Below are positions 42,194 to 51,298 of a stretch of DNA of 64,000 nucleotides, piece after piece. A program made the position numbers and the translations under genes. The first letter of the stretch is position 1, and each line of letters begins with the position of its first letter. This DNA comes from Tenacibaculum sp. 190130A14a (lineage in GTDB: Bacteria; Bacteroidota; Bacteroidia; Flavobacteriales; Flavobacteriaceae), in the NCBI RefSeq assembly GCF_964048965.1, contig NZ_OZ040189.1, forward strand, positions 1,550,001-1,614,000, read 5' to 3'. The notes beneath the pieces were generated by a model. That model made no database searches. It was not told where the DNA came from and saw nothing but the letters and a program-made list of their open reading frames with translations.

Positions 42194-42691
42194 ATGAACA
42201 AATTATATATTGCAGCACTCTTTTTTATAACTATATTTTCCTCTTGCAGTTCAAATGAACAGGATTCATTATCAGAAACCTATAATAATACAATAAGTTT
42301 TGGGCAAGAAGAGTTTGGAATTCAGCAAGTTAATGTTGGGTATGATTTATTTGGTAATATTTCATTGCTATTACACTCTTTAAACAAAAATCAGTTAATT
42401 CAATTACCATCTGGAAGTGGTGCATTTATTGAGTTTGAAGGTATTAAGCAATCACAAATCCATATGGACTCAGATTATTATGTAGAAATTCCAGAGGCGC
42501 ATTATTATTTAGGAGTAGTAAATGGAGATCAGCTTTTGAGGTCAAATGGAATTAACATTAAAAAAGCAGTTGAAGGATATGTGAAAATTATTGAATTATC
42601 AAATGATAATATTAAACTGAGATATTTATATAAGAGATTTGATGGAGTAATGTTCAAAGGGGAGTACAGTGGACCATATACAGAAAAATAA
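42194..42691 (+). CDS. Lipoprotein, unknown
   Basis: 165 residues, lipobox FSSCSS after a short signal peptide, otherwise beta-rich. Not recognised. Starts 29 bp after the previous gene, so probably cotranscribed. Confidence 0.6.
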   Translation: MNKLYIAALFFITIFSSCSSNEQDSLSETYNNTISFGQEEFGIQQVNVGYDLFGNISLLLHSLNKNQLIQLPSGSGAFIEFEGIKQSQIHMDSDYYVEIPEAHYYLGVVNGDQLLRSNGINIKKAVEGYVKIIELSNDNIKLRYLYKRFDGVMFKGEYSGPYTEK

Positions 42692-43041
42692 CATCAACTA
42701 ATGTTTAAAAATTTTATAGTTTTTTTCATGTTATATACGAGTAAATACAACAACATAAATTTTGGATTATTAAATCTTCTTTATTACTTCAAGTATTAAA
42801 AAATTATGTGGGTAATATTTCTCAAATAATGAATTATTTATTTTAGAGCAAAACAGTAACTCAGGTTATTAACTAATTTATATATTTGGTAACTTATTTT
42901 CTAGTATCTGTTTTAACATTATAATTTGATATTAAGTACTACCAGATAAAAATTAGTCGTTATTAAAAATGATTTTAATTATCATTAGCAACTTCTTTTT
43001 GTCAAATTTGTATTAGTACCATAAAGAATATAGTTAAATGA
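42692..43041 (+). other. 350-bp spacer before the sensor kinase
   Basis: No ORF seen. A perf TATATTTG box at 42881-42888 could be a promoter for the kinase gene. Confidence 0.4.
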
Positions 43042-45951
43042 ATGAAAAAGAGTTTACAAACAATTGTTATTCTTATATTGTTCTGTGGTAAAATTTTTTC
43101 CCAAGAACCTTACTACACAAAATTTACATCAGATGATGGATTGGTTGCATTAGCAAATTTCAATGTCGTACAGGATAAGGACAATCTAATTTGGGTTGGT
43201 ACCAAACAAGGGTTGTTTTATTATAATGGGAGAAAATTTATAGAAGTTAAAAATTCGATTTCAACAACTAAAAGTATCTTCAATTTACAAATTGATAATG
43301 AAGGACAAATTTGGTGTTCAACTATTTCAGGACAGATTTATAGAATTGTAAACAAAGAGTTTCATCTTTTTAAAGATTTTTCTAAAAAGTTAAAAGGTGC
43401 TTTTCCTCACTTAATAGTTATGAGGAATTGCGTCTTTTTTCTTTCACAAAAGGAAAGCTACAAAATAAATATAAAAACAGGAGAAGTAAATAAAATAGAT
43501 GGTCAGATAACTAAAATAGTAAAGTCAAATAATAGTTTTTTTTATTACAATCTAAGTGAAAATAATATAATTACTCAGATTTATCAAGATGAAGAAGAAG
43601 TTGTTACGAGAAAAATAAAATGTTACGGAAAGTTTCTTTTAGACAAAGGTAAATTCCAAATGTTCAAGTGGTTCGATGAAATTGTTATTATACCCGACAA
43701 GATGACAATTAAGCCATTCTCAATAGATATTAATACAAGGAAATTGAATCGAATTAAACTACCTAGTAGCTTTAAAAAGCTTCAGGTTTATAATTCTAAG
43801 AATTATCAAGATAATTGGTTATTAACATCAAATGGTATATATAGATCTATCGAGAAAAGAGCAATTAGTGATGCTGAACATATTTTTAAGGGTTTTCATA
43901 TTACAGATGTTTTAAAAGATAATGAGAATAACTTTTGGTTAACCACACTTCAGAATGGTGTATTTGTGGTACCAAATTTAGGAATAAGGAAGAAAAATTT
44001 TTTTGATATAAAAGATGATATAATATCTGTAGAAACTTTACCTGAGAATCATTTATTATTAGGGACACAAAACGGTAAATTAATTGATTTTAATACTCAA
44101 AGTAATAGTTATACTCAAATTGATTTATTAAATCAGCGCCCAATAAATAGAATTAGATATGATAATGTTCTAGGTAGGGCTTATGTAAGTACAAATGGTA
44201 CCAATAGCTACATTTATGATGTAAAAAGTAAAAGAATTAGAGAAGTTGGAGAGCAATTTGCAACGGCCAAAGGATTAGCTCAAATAAGCAAAGATTCATT
44301 AATCTATCTTTCATATCGACATGCTTTGGTATATACTAATCTTACAAAAAATAAGGATCATATTGTACTAGAAAATAAAAGGCCGATTAGTACTTTTTAC
44401 GACTCTATAAATAAACTTATTTATATAACCTATATTGATGGAGCAGTAGTTTATGATAAAAATTTAAATAAAGTTCCTGTAAAGTATAGAAACAAACCTA
44501 TTATTTTATATAAGTATACTCAAACCAATAATGGTAAAATATGGGCAACATCCGGTGATAAGATTTTAGAATTAAAGGCCGAAAAAGTTATTGATAGTTT
44601 AACTTACTCCAAAGGATTGTTAAGGTCACCCTTAAAAGGTTTAATGTCAAGGGAATGTTTTTTGTGGATTGTCACAGCAAAAGGTATACAAAGATATAAT
44701 ACAAACGAGAAAAGTATAAAAACTCTCAATTTGACGGATAAAAATACTATCAAATTCAAACATCCTGAAATTCAAAATGGTTATTTGTGGATACCAGGGA
44801 ATAGTTTTTTATGTAAAATAGATTTGTCAATTTTAGATTCCAAGCAATCAAAAAAAGTACCATTAGCATATATTAGTAATGTGAAAATTGGAGGTAAGGA
44901 AGAAAAATTAAAAACCGAATATGAACTGCCCTATAAAACAAACGATATTACATTTAATTTAAATTTTAATGGATTCTTGGCTAGCAGTAAAAATGTTTTA
45001 GAATATAAACTTTTAGGTTTCAACACCGAGTGGCAAACATCAGAATTAAATGATAATATTGTTAGATATATTGGGATTCCATCCGGAAATTATGAGTTTC
45101 TATATAGAGCCAAAAGTTTAGATGGAAGCATTGGTAAACAGAGTAAGGGAGTTAAAATTATTATCCACAAACCTTTTTGGGAGAATTGGTGGTTTATCGT
45201 GACTGTTTTTATTGTATCATTTTTTATGATTGTAATATATTACAGAATAAAATTAAGATTGAGAGAAAAAGAAGTGGAACGTGAATTAGAAAAAGTGATT
45301 TTAGCTAGTAGAATAAGTAAATTAAAATTAGAGAATCTACGTTCTCAGATGAATCCACATTTTATTTTTAACTCTTTAGGAGCGATTCAAGATTATGTTA
45401 TGAATAATGAGAAGTATTTAGCAAGTGATTATTTAGTTAAGTTTTCTCGTTTAATTAGGATGTATTTAAATCATAGTAGAATTAATGTTATATCTCTGAA
45501 AGAGGAATTAAAATCTTTAGAAATGTATATAGCATTAGAACAATTGAGGTTTGAGAATAAGTTTAACGTTCAATTTTTAATAGATAAAAGTATTAATCAA
45601 AATAAGGTTAAAATTCCTCCATTGTTTTTACAACCATTTGTAGAAAATGCAATAAAACATGGTCTTATTCATAGAAAAGAAGAAGGGAATCTATTGATAT
45701 CAATTACAGAAGATTCTGCAGGTATAATGATTGTGACCATAGATGATGATGGAATAGGGAGAATAAAGTCTTCTAAAATTAATATGAAAAGACAAAATCA
45801 TAAGTCCTTTGCCGTTAACGCAACGAAGGAAAGAGTTTTGCTATATAAGAAGGAAAAGTTGTTTAATATTTCAATAGATTTTATCGATAAAGTAGGAGAA
45901 AATAATGAAGCTATAGGAACAACTGTAATACTTAAAATAAAAAGAATTTAA
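43042..45951 (+). CDS. LytS-type sensor histidine kinase with sensor propeller
   Basis: 969 residues. Signal peptide; two-component-regulator beta-propeller repeats (DNLIWVGTKQGLFYYNG, NFWLTTLQNGVFV); Y_Y_Y domain (about 640-710); one membrane helix (WWFIVTVFIVSFFMIVIYY); His_kinase block LRSQMNPHFIFNSLG with phospho-acceptor His; ATPase block QPFVENAIKHGL. It detects an unknown periplasmic ligand and phosphorylates the regulator starting 3 bp downstream. Similar in plan to the host pair at 51943-55531. Confidence 0.92.
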   Translation: MKKSLQTIVILILFCGKIFSQEPYYTKFTSDDGLVALANFNVVQDKDNLIWVGTKQGLFYYNGRKFIEVKNSISTTKSIFNLQIDNEGQIWCSTISGQIYRIVNKEFHLFKDFSKKLKGAFPHLIVMRNCVFFLSQKESYKINIKTGEVNKIDGQITKIVKSNNSFFYYNLSENNIITQIYQDEEEVVTRKIKCYGKFLLDKGKFQMFKWFDEIVIIPDKMTIKPFSIDINTRKLNRIKLPSSFKKLQVYNSKNYQDNWLLTSNGIYRSIEKRAISDAEHIFKGFHITDVLKDNENNFWLTTLQNGVFVVPNLGIRKKNFFDIKDDIISVETLPENHLLLGTQNGKLIDFNTQSNSYTQIDLLNQRPINRIRYDNVLGRAYVSTNGTNSYIYDVKSKRIREVGEQFATAKGLAQISKDSLIYLSYRHALVYTNLTKNKDHIVLENKRPISTFYDSINKLIYITYIDGAVVYDKNLNKVPVKYRNKPIILYKYTQTNNGKIWATSGDKILELKAEKVIDSLTYSKGLLRSPLKGLMSRECFLWIVTAKGIQRYNTNEKSIKTLNLTDKNTIKFKHPEIQNGYLWIPGNSFLCKIDLSILDSKQSKKVPLAYISNVKIGGKEEKLKTEYELPYKTNDITFNLNFNGFLASSKNVLEYKLLGFNTEWQTSELNDNIVRYIGIPSGNYEFLYRAKSLDGSIGKQSKGVKIIIHKPFWENWWFIVTVFIVSFFMIVIYYRIKLRLREKEVERELEKVILASRISKLKLENLRSQMNPHFIFNSLGAIQDYVMNNEKYLASDYLVKFSRLIRMYLNHSRINVISLKEELKSLEMYIALEQLRFENKFNVQFLIDKSINQNKVKIPPLFLQPFVENAIKHGLIHRKEEGNLLISITEDSAGIMIVTIDDDGIGRIKSSKINMKRQNHKSFAVNATKERVLLYKKEKLFNISIDFIDKVGENNEAIGTTVILKIKRI

Positions 45952-45953
45952 CG

Positions 45954-46703
45954 ATGAAAGTTTTAATAATTGACGATGAAGCAAAAGCACGTAGTTTAAT
46001 GGAAACATTGTTGACACAATTTTTTCCAGAAATTAAAAAAATTGTTAAAGCAGATAATTTATTAAACGGAGTAAAGCAAATAAATAAATATGAACCCGAT
46101 ATTGTTTTTTTAGATATTGAAATGCCTGAGTATTCCGGATTAGAAATTTTAGATTTTATTCCCGCTCCAATTAAGTTTCAATTAATTTTTACAACTGCTT
46201 ATCAACAATATGTAAGAGAAGCATTAAGAATGTCAGCAATAGACTATTTAATAAAACCTATTGATAGAGAAGAGTTAAGAGAAGCTATAAATAAGGCTAA
46301 ATTTAATATTGAAAAAAACAAGGTTTCAGTACAGTTTTCAGAATTGAAAAAGGCCATTCTTTCATTATCATCACATAAAATTGCATTAGAAGTTCCCGGA
46401 GAAATTATTTTTGTTACTCATGAGGAAATATTGTATTTGGAGGCCGATGGAATGTATACCAAGGTGCATCTTGCAAACCATGAAAAGCGACTAATATGTA
46501 AGCCTTTAGGGTATTTTGAAAATCAATTGCTCAATAATAATTTGTTTTTCAGATGTCATAGGTCTTTTTTGATTAATCTACATTATTTAGAAAAGTTTGT
46601 AAAGAAGGATGGTGATTTTCTACTTATGCAAAACCAAATTGCAATTCCAATATCCAAAACAAAAAAGAGTGATTTTTTAAGAATTATAAAAGAAGTCTTT
46701 TAA
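45954..46703 (+). CDS. LytTR response regulator
   Basis: 249 residues. Receiver with phospho-Asp in DIVFLDIEMPEYSGL and Lys in YLIKPIDREE; C-terminal LytTR DNA-binding domain (EILYLEADGMYTKVHL, RCHRSFLINLHYL). Partner of the upstream kinase. Confidence 0.93.
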   Translation: MKVLIIDDEAKARSLMETLLTQFFPEIKKIVKADNLLNGVKQINKYEPDIVFLDIEMPEYSGLEILDFIPAPIKFQLIFTTAYQQYVREALRMSAIDYLIKPIDREELREAINKAKFNIEKNKVSVQFSELKKAILSLSSHKIALEVPGEIIFVTHEEILYLEADGMYTKVHLANHEKRLICKPLGYFENQLLNNNLFFRCHRSFLINLHYLEKFVKKDGDFLLMQNQIAIPISKTKKSDFLRIIKEVF

Positions 46704-46775
46704 ATTATTGTATAGAAGAATATAAAGTTAGAGATGTAACTAACGAAATTTTTATAGACAATAAATAATGATGAT

Positions 46776-47018
46776 TTAAAAAGACAACTTAACCATTTCT
46801 TTTAACAGATCCTCAGGTGTTTGATTACCTGTTAGGTCTGTAAGTTGTTTTTGAACCTTGAAGATGGATATATGATTATCTCTAGATTTGTATTTTTTCA
46901 TTCCATGTATTCTTTCTTCTAAAATGAGAATATTCATATAGCGTGCAAATTGATCAGAATTCAATGCTGGCATTCCTTTTACTTTATTACTGGTTGAAAA
47001 ATAGTTTGTGTATTGCAT
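46776..47018 (-). CDS. Small protein, unknown
   Basis: 80 residues from the ATG at 47018, helical, with EERIHGMKKYKSRDNH. Not recognised. Divergent from the YedK gene. Confidence 0.5.
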   Translation of the reverse strand: MQYTNYFSTSNKVKGMPALNSDQFARYMNILILEERIHGMKKYKSRDNHISIFKVQKQLTDLTGNQTPEDLLKEMVKLSF

Positions 47019-47128
47019 AATGCAAAATTACATCATATATGTAGCGAGTCTTGCTACATATATTAGCATTCGTGCATTTTTATTCTTAAATTTAAAGGAT
47101 AAGATAAATTCTCAAAAGTTTTCTCACT

Positions 47129-47872
47129 ATGTGTTATCATATATCCAACAGGAGAAGAGAAGAAAGGGCACTACAAGACAGATTTGATGCCACTTTTGAA
47201 CATCCTAAAGTATATCAGCCTTATCATCATTTTAATGGTTGGGAGTCTAAGAACTTATATATTATTAGACAAGAAGATCCAGAAAGTATCGATTTTGCTT
47301 CTTGGGGGTTGTTACCCACTGGATATGACTTATCATTAAGAAGCGAGTTTTTAAGAATAACCAATACGTTAAATGCAACTCGTGAAAGACTTTTTGAAAG
47401 CCAATTGTTTAATCAGTTTATTCATTGGCAAAGATGTTTAATTATTGCCGATGGTTTCTATGAACCACATAAGGATCCTGATATAAAAGGTTCGGTTCCA
47501 TTTTATTTTCAATTAAAGAATAAAGAATTATTTGCGTTGGCAGGAGTGTATAGTGTTATTGATGATGGTATTAACCCACTTTATTCTGCAAGTATTATAA
47601 CTACCGAAGCAAATCCATTATTTAAAAAGATTCATAATTCACCTAATAGTAAAGGGAGCTATAGAATGCCCTTAATTCTGAATCCTTCGGACGAATATGA
47701 TTGGTTGCACTCTAATAATGATGAAGCTATAATAAATACATTATTACATACATTTACTAAATCTGAATTTGAAACCTACCCAGTTTCACAAGATATATTT
47801 AAAAGAGTAGATAGTAATCGTCCGGATATCACAAATCGGGTTGATTATCCTGAGTTGAAGATTTCATTTTAA
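47129..47872 (+). CDS. SRAP-domain protein (YedK/HMCES family)
   Basis: 247 residues. It begins MCYH, so Cys2 becomes the N-terminal nucleophile that crosslinks to abasic sites in single-stranded DNA. Later family motifs are seen: NATRERL, RCLIIADGFYEP, FALAGVY. In mobile elements it may protect replicating or invading ssDNA. Located between the cargo genes and the integrase. Confidence 0.9.
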   Translation: MCYHISNRRREERALQDRFDATFEHPKVYQPYHHFNGWESKNLYIIRQEDPESIDFASWGLLPTGYDLSLRSEFLRITNTLNATRERLFESQLFNQFIHWQRCLIIADGFYEPHKDPDIKGSVPFYFQLKNKELFALAGVYSVIDDGINPLYSASIITTEANPLFKKIHNSPNSKGSYRMPLILNPSDEYDWLHSNNDEAIINTLLHTFTKSEFETYPVSQDIFKRVDSNRPDITNRVDYPELKISF

Positions 47873-48510
47873 TTATAGTTTTCTCCGTTGCAAAGTTGTT
47901 TCAGTATTGTTGATTTGCTGTTACAGATGTTGCATTTTTGATTCAACAACTCAGCAACAGAAAAATTATTGATTAAAAAATTACCTATTAATTACTTGAA
48001 TTATTGATTGTTGGAGAACACATTTTTATGGTGACTTTCTATAAGAAAGCAAAATTCTTTGATTCCCCTCAGACCCCTCTTTAAAATTCTCTGCAAGAAA
48101 AATGTGATTCTGTGATTCGGGTATAAAGTCAGGTGTAATAAGGGCTTAGGCTTATTTTATTTTTTGTGATTATTATATTCTTTCACAAAAAAATATTGTG
48201 ATTCACTAAATAGAAAATAGATAAACTTAAAATCACAAAATTTATAAATACCCAATCACAAAATTTAAATAAGCTTAAGTGTTTGTATTTCAATATTTTA
48301 TATCCTAATCACAGAATCACAAAAAATTTGCGGGTTTAAAACAAGAGAGGTTTTCTAGTTACAGACAAAATCGTCCTATTTTACCCAAAAACATCACTGT
48401 ACTTTAGGTTTAATTCAGAAGAGTATAAAGTAATAAAGTTTTACGACGAAACATCCAAGTCAAATAAATTTGTTTTAGTTGGTAGGTAGGAATAATAAAG
48501 TTTTATTTTA
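47873..48510. other. Repeat-rich non-coding region (possible origin or integrase control region)
   Basis: About 640 bp with no credible gene. TGTGATT or its complement occurs about nine times. TGTGATTCTGTGATTC (48103-48118) and AATCACAGAATCACA (48307-48321) form inverted tandem pairs with 8-bp period, and single copies lie at 48165, 48197, 48231 and 48254. The left part (47885-47960) has loose TGTTGC/GCAACA copies. Confidence 0.5.
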
Positions 48511-49686
48511 TTAAAAATTTAAGCTGGCATATTGAATATTACCTACAGCTTTTAATATAGTTTTAGGAATATAAGCTTCTGTTTGAGTAATTGAATGGTG
48601 CCTAGCTTGATTCTTTACATCAATTGTTGGTATTCCTAATTGCAAATAGTTTGTAATACCAGTATCTTTTAATGAGTACCACTGATAGGTGTTACTGAAT
48701 TTAAGTTTTTTTCTTATTCTAGCCCATGTATCAGAAATTCTTTTGGGATCAAGTTGATTAGGACCAGGTTTAAAATTTTCTGAGAAAAGGAAATCTGAAT
48801 TTTTGGCATTTTTGAGATGTTTAGCAAAAGAGTGCATTAATTCTCCAGGAATGGTAACCATTTGAGTTTTTCCGTTTTTGGAAACATAAGAAGGAATATT
48901 AATTATTCCATTTTTTAATATCACATCGTTTACTTTAAGCTTTGTCATTTCTGTTCTTCTTATTAAACAGTAGAAAGCTACTTTACACAGGTGATAATAT
49001 CCTTTGTCGTAATCATATATATGTTTGAATATAATGTCTCTTACTTCTTTTGGAATTATTGTTCTCTTTTTTTCAGATTCCTTAATTTTCTTTATATGGA
49101 TTGTAAAATCAACCGAGAGATATCTTTTTTTTATTAACCATCTATTAAAAACTCCAATAAAACGGAGGTAGTTATTATGAGTAGCAGCAGAATTCTCTCT
49201 TTCATAAAAGATTTCGTCTAAAAAGTCTCTACATAAATCTTCATTAAAACTATTAATGAACAAATGTTCTTTATTAATGGAAATTAGATATTGTTTAAAA
49301 TTATTAATGTAGCTTTTGTAGGCTCTAATGGTATCTTTTCTTACAACTCCTTTTTTTAATTGTTGGTTGTATTTATTCAAAAAGATATCTAAGGTGTCAA
49401 ATAGTTTGGCAAATGACTTTACATTTTTCTCATTAATAAAAGGAGTCCATCCTTTAGGAAGCTTTTCATTAAGCTTTTGAACTATTCTTTTTGCGTACTT
49501 CCTTCTTTCTGTTTTGTTTTTCATCGGTTTAACCCGAATTCTCTTTCTCTTAAGTTGTTTTGATACGTTAATCTCTGAAGGATCAATAGCATAATAAACG
49601 ATTTCCCAAGTTTGGTTTTCTCTTAGTTCTGCTGGAACGTAATCAATAAAAGGAATTAGATTTTTTGGGTTTTGAAGTTTTGACAT
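48511..49686 (-). CDS. int: Tyrosine recombinase integrase
   Basis: 391 residues. An N-terminal basic region, a SAM-like core-binding domain (about 110-200), and a catalytic domain with box I Arg (CLIRRTEM), and the late ARHHSITQTEAYI with nucleophile Tyr. The usual HxxR of box II reads YSLK, a variant. The gene is beside attR and reads away from the tRNA, as expected for an element that integrates there. Confidence 0.92.
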   Translation of the reverse strand: MSKLQNPKNLIPFIDYVPAELRENQTWEIVYYAIDPSEINVSKQLKRKRIRVKPMKNKTERRKYAKRIVQKLNEKLPKGWTPFINEKNVKSFAKLFDTLDIFLNKYNQQLKKGVVRKDTIRAYKSYINNFKQYLISINKEHLFINSFNEDLCRDFLDEIFYERENSAATHNNYLRFIGVFNRWLIKKRYLSVDFTIHIKKIKESEKKRTIIPKEVRDIIFKHIYDYDKGYYHLCKVAFYCLIRRTEMTKLKVNDVILKNGIINIPSYVSKNGKTQMVTIPGELMHSFAKHLKNAKNSDFLFSENFKPGPNQLDPKRISDTWARIRKKLKFSNTYQWYSLKDTGITNYLQLGIPTIDVKNQARHHSITQTEAYIPKTILKAVGNIQYASLNF

Positions 49687-49690
49687 TTTT

Positions 49691-49725
49691 TTTTTACATC
49701 GAGATTGGCATCGAGAATGTAAAAA
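49691..49725. promoter_or_regulatory. Repeats at the integrase start
   Basis: CATCGAGA occurs at 49697 and 49709 (12 bp apart), framed by a 9-bp inverted repeat TTTTTACAT / ATGTAAAAA. Position just before the integrase ATG suggests an operator or excisionase site. Confidence 0.45.
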
Positions 49726-49736
49726 TGGACATCAAA

Positions 49737-49754
49737 TGACACGTTTTTGACACG
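49737..49754 (+). promoter_or_regulatory. attR arm-type repeats
   Basis: TGACACG at 49737 and 49748, 11 bp apart, matching the attL pair at 12496/12507. Confidence 0.65.
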
Positions 49755-49770
49755 CTTTTTTTTATATTTA

Positions 49771-49804
49771 CTTCGGAACCATTGTGGTTATTATGGTTCC
49801 GAAG
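49771..49804 (-). terminator. Element-supplied hairpin after tRNA-Met
   Basis: A perfect 12-bp stem CTTCGGAACCAT / ATGGTTCCGAAG just downstream of the leftward tRNA-Met. It lacks a U run, so it may stop transcription weakly or protect the tRNA 3' end, replacing the displaced terminator. Confidence 0.45.
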
Positions 49805-49809
49805 ATTTC

Positions 49810-49829
49810 TGTAGCGAAGGCGGGAGTTG
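49810..49829. repeat. attR core (20-bp direct repeat)
   Basis: Identical to 12398-12417; lies within the tRNA-Met 3' end, so the tRNA stays intact after integration. Confidence 0.93.
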
Positions 49830-49885
49830 AACCCGCGACCTCAGGGTTATGAATCCTGCGCTCTAACCACCTGAGCTACCTCGCC
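49812..49885 (-). tRNA. tRNA-Met(CAT)
   Basis: A 74-nt cloverleaf on the minus strand, anticodon CAT in TTCATAA, T-arm GCGGGTTCAACTCCCGC, discriminator A, no encoded CCA. The acceptor contains G-U pairs, which may reflect the 3' end brought by the element. Elongator Met is most likely; an Ile(CAU) tRNA is not excluded. Confidence 0.93.
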
Positions 49886-49990
49886 TGATTGCGGGTGCAA
49901 ATATAGACGATTTTTTGTTTTACCCAACAAAAATTTTCAATTTTTTTTTAAAAAAATATTTATCTATATTGCCAGCAAACTTAAACATAA

Positions 49991-50374
49991 ATGAGTAAAG
50001 TAAAATTCGAATTAGAGTTTCCAATACATGCTTCTCCAAGTATGTTATATCAATACTTCGGAACTCCTGCTGGATTAGAGGAATGGTTTGCCGATAGAGT
50101 AAATTCAAGAGGTAAAATGATTACTTTTATTTGGGATGATTCAGAAGAAGAAGCAAAGATTGTAGCCAACAAAGCAGATGAGCGTATCAAATATAAATGG
50201 ACCGAGAGTGAAGGAGATGAAAGTTACTTTGAATTTAGAATACAAGTAGATGCTTTAACGAAAGATGTTTCTTTAATTGTTACTGACTTTGCAGATGATG
50301 AAGATGAAGTAGAAGAGGCTAAAATGTTATGGGAAAATCAAATAGAAGAACTAAAACACACTATTGGTGCATAA
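49991..50374 (+). CDS. START-like (SRPBCC) domain protein
   Basis: 127 residues. Begins with FELEFPIHASPSMLYQYFGTP and GLEEWFADRVN, as in the START-like/AHSA1-type proteins conserved in Flavobacteria. A hydrophobic-ligand-binding or chaperone-partner fold; the role is unknown. First host gene right of the element. Confidence 0.85.
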   Translation: MSKVKFELEFPIHASPSMLYQYFGTPAGLEEWFADRVNSRGKMITFIWDDSEEEAKIVANKADERIKYKWTESEGDESYFEFRIQVDALTKDVSLIVTDFADDEDEVEEAKMLWENQIEELKHTIGA

Positions 50375-50470
50375 TTAAAATATCAAATACTATAAACTCG
50401 GCAATTTGTCGAGTTTTTTTATGTCTTATCGTTACTGAAATTAGTAATTTTGCTTTCAAATTTTTTTAGA

Positions 50471-51298
50471 ATGGTAAATTTTAATGGAAGCATAATTTCA
50501 GAGAACGAATTGCAATTTTCGCATGAGAATAGAGCCTTTAAATATGGTGATGCTATTTTTGAAACAGTAAAGATTGTAAATAATAAAGTAGTTTTTTGGG
50601 AAGATCATTATTTTCGATTGATGGCATCAATGCGTATGCTGAGAATGAAGATTCCTATGGAATTTACTTTAGAGTACTTAGAAAGTCAAATTTTAAAGGT
50701 ACTTGAGACGAAAGAAGGAAGTACTTTTAGAGCGCGATTAACAGTTTTTAGAAAAGATGGAGGGTTGTATACTCCAAAAACAAATGAAGTAGACTTTTTA
50801 ATTGATGTTAAAGCGATAGAGGTATCTGTTAAAGAATCTTATAGAGTTGACTTATTCAAAGACTTTTATAATTATAGTGGTTTAATGTCAACTGTAAAAA
50901 CAACCAACAGAATGCTGAATACCATTGCAGCAGTTTTTGCGGAAGAAAATGACTTGGATAATTGTATTTTGTTAAATGAGCGCAAAGGAGTTGTTGAAGT
51001 TACCAATGGAAACATATTTATTGTAAAAGGTACTACGATAAAAACACCAGCGTTAACAGAAGGATGTATTAAAGGAGTTGCACGAAAGAAGGTTATTGAG
51101 ATTTTAGAGAAGCATCCAGAATATACAATAGAACAAACGGTAATATCTCCTTTCGAGGTTCAAAAAGCAGATGAAGTTTTTATAACAAATGTTATTTCAG
51201 GTGTACAGATTGTAACGAATTATAGAAAGAAAGAATTTGCTACAGAAATAGGTCAGAAAATTGGTAAAAGCCTACAGGTAAAAATGATTACAGGTTAG
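50471..51298 (+). CDS. Class IV PLP-dependent aminotransferase
   Basis: 275 residues from the ATG at 50471; the upstream extension begins at a non-ATG codon and is not family-like. NRAFKYGDAIFETVKI near the start and the late EVFITNVISGVQIV are typical of class IV enzymes (branched-chain aminotransferase or aminodeoxychorismate lyase). The substrate is undecided. The 3' end meets the convergent yqgE-type gene. Confidence 0.9.
   Translation: MVNFNGSIISENELQFSHENRAFKYGDAIFETVKIVNNKVVFWEDHYFRLMASMRMLRMKIPMEFTLEYLESQILKVLETKEGSTFRARLTVFRKDGGLYTPKTNEVDFLIDVKAIEVSVKESYRVDLFKDFYNYSGLMSTVKTTNRMLNTIAAVFAEENDLDNCILLNERKGVVEVTNGNIFIVKGTTIKTPALTEGCIKGVARKKVIEILEKHPEYTIEQTVISPFEVQKADEVFITNVISGVQIVTNYRKKEFATEIGQKIGKSLQVKMITG

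Larger units (their letters stand above)
12398..49829. mobile_element. 37.4 kb tRNA-Met-integrated prophage, probably tailless and membrane-containing
   Basis: The element is bounded by a 20-bp core duplicated from the tRNA-Met 3' end, with a tyrosine integrase beside attR and paired 11-bp-phased arm-type repeats inside both ends. The interior has the plan of a temperate virus: leftward lysogeny operon with operator array, primase-helicase, accessory zone, rightward late operon, lysozyme and holin, then cargo. No portal, terminase, HK97 capsid, protease-scaffold or tail genes are recognisable. Instead there are three consecutive small beta-rich proteins and at least six proteins with a single membrane helix, the gene content expected of tailless viruses with an internal membrane. 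The alternative, a satellite or non-viral integrative element, is less likely given the GH108 lysozyme and holin. Confidence 0.85.
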
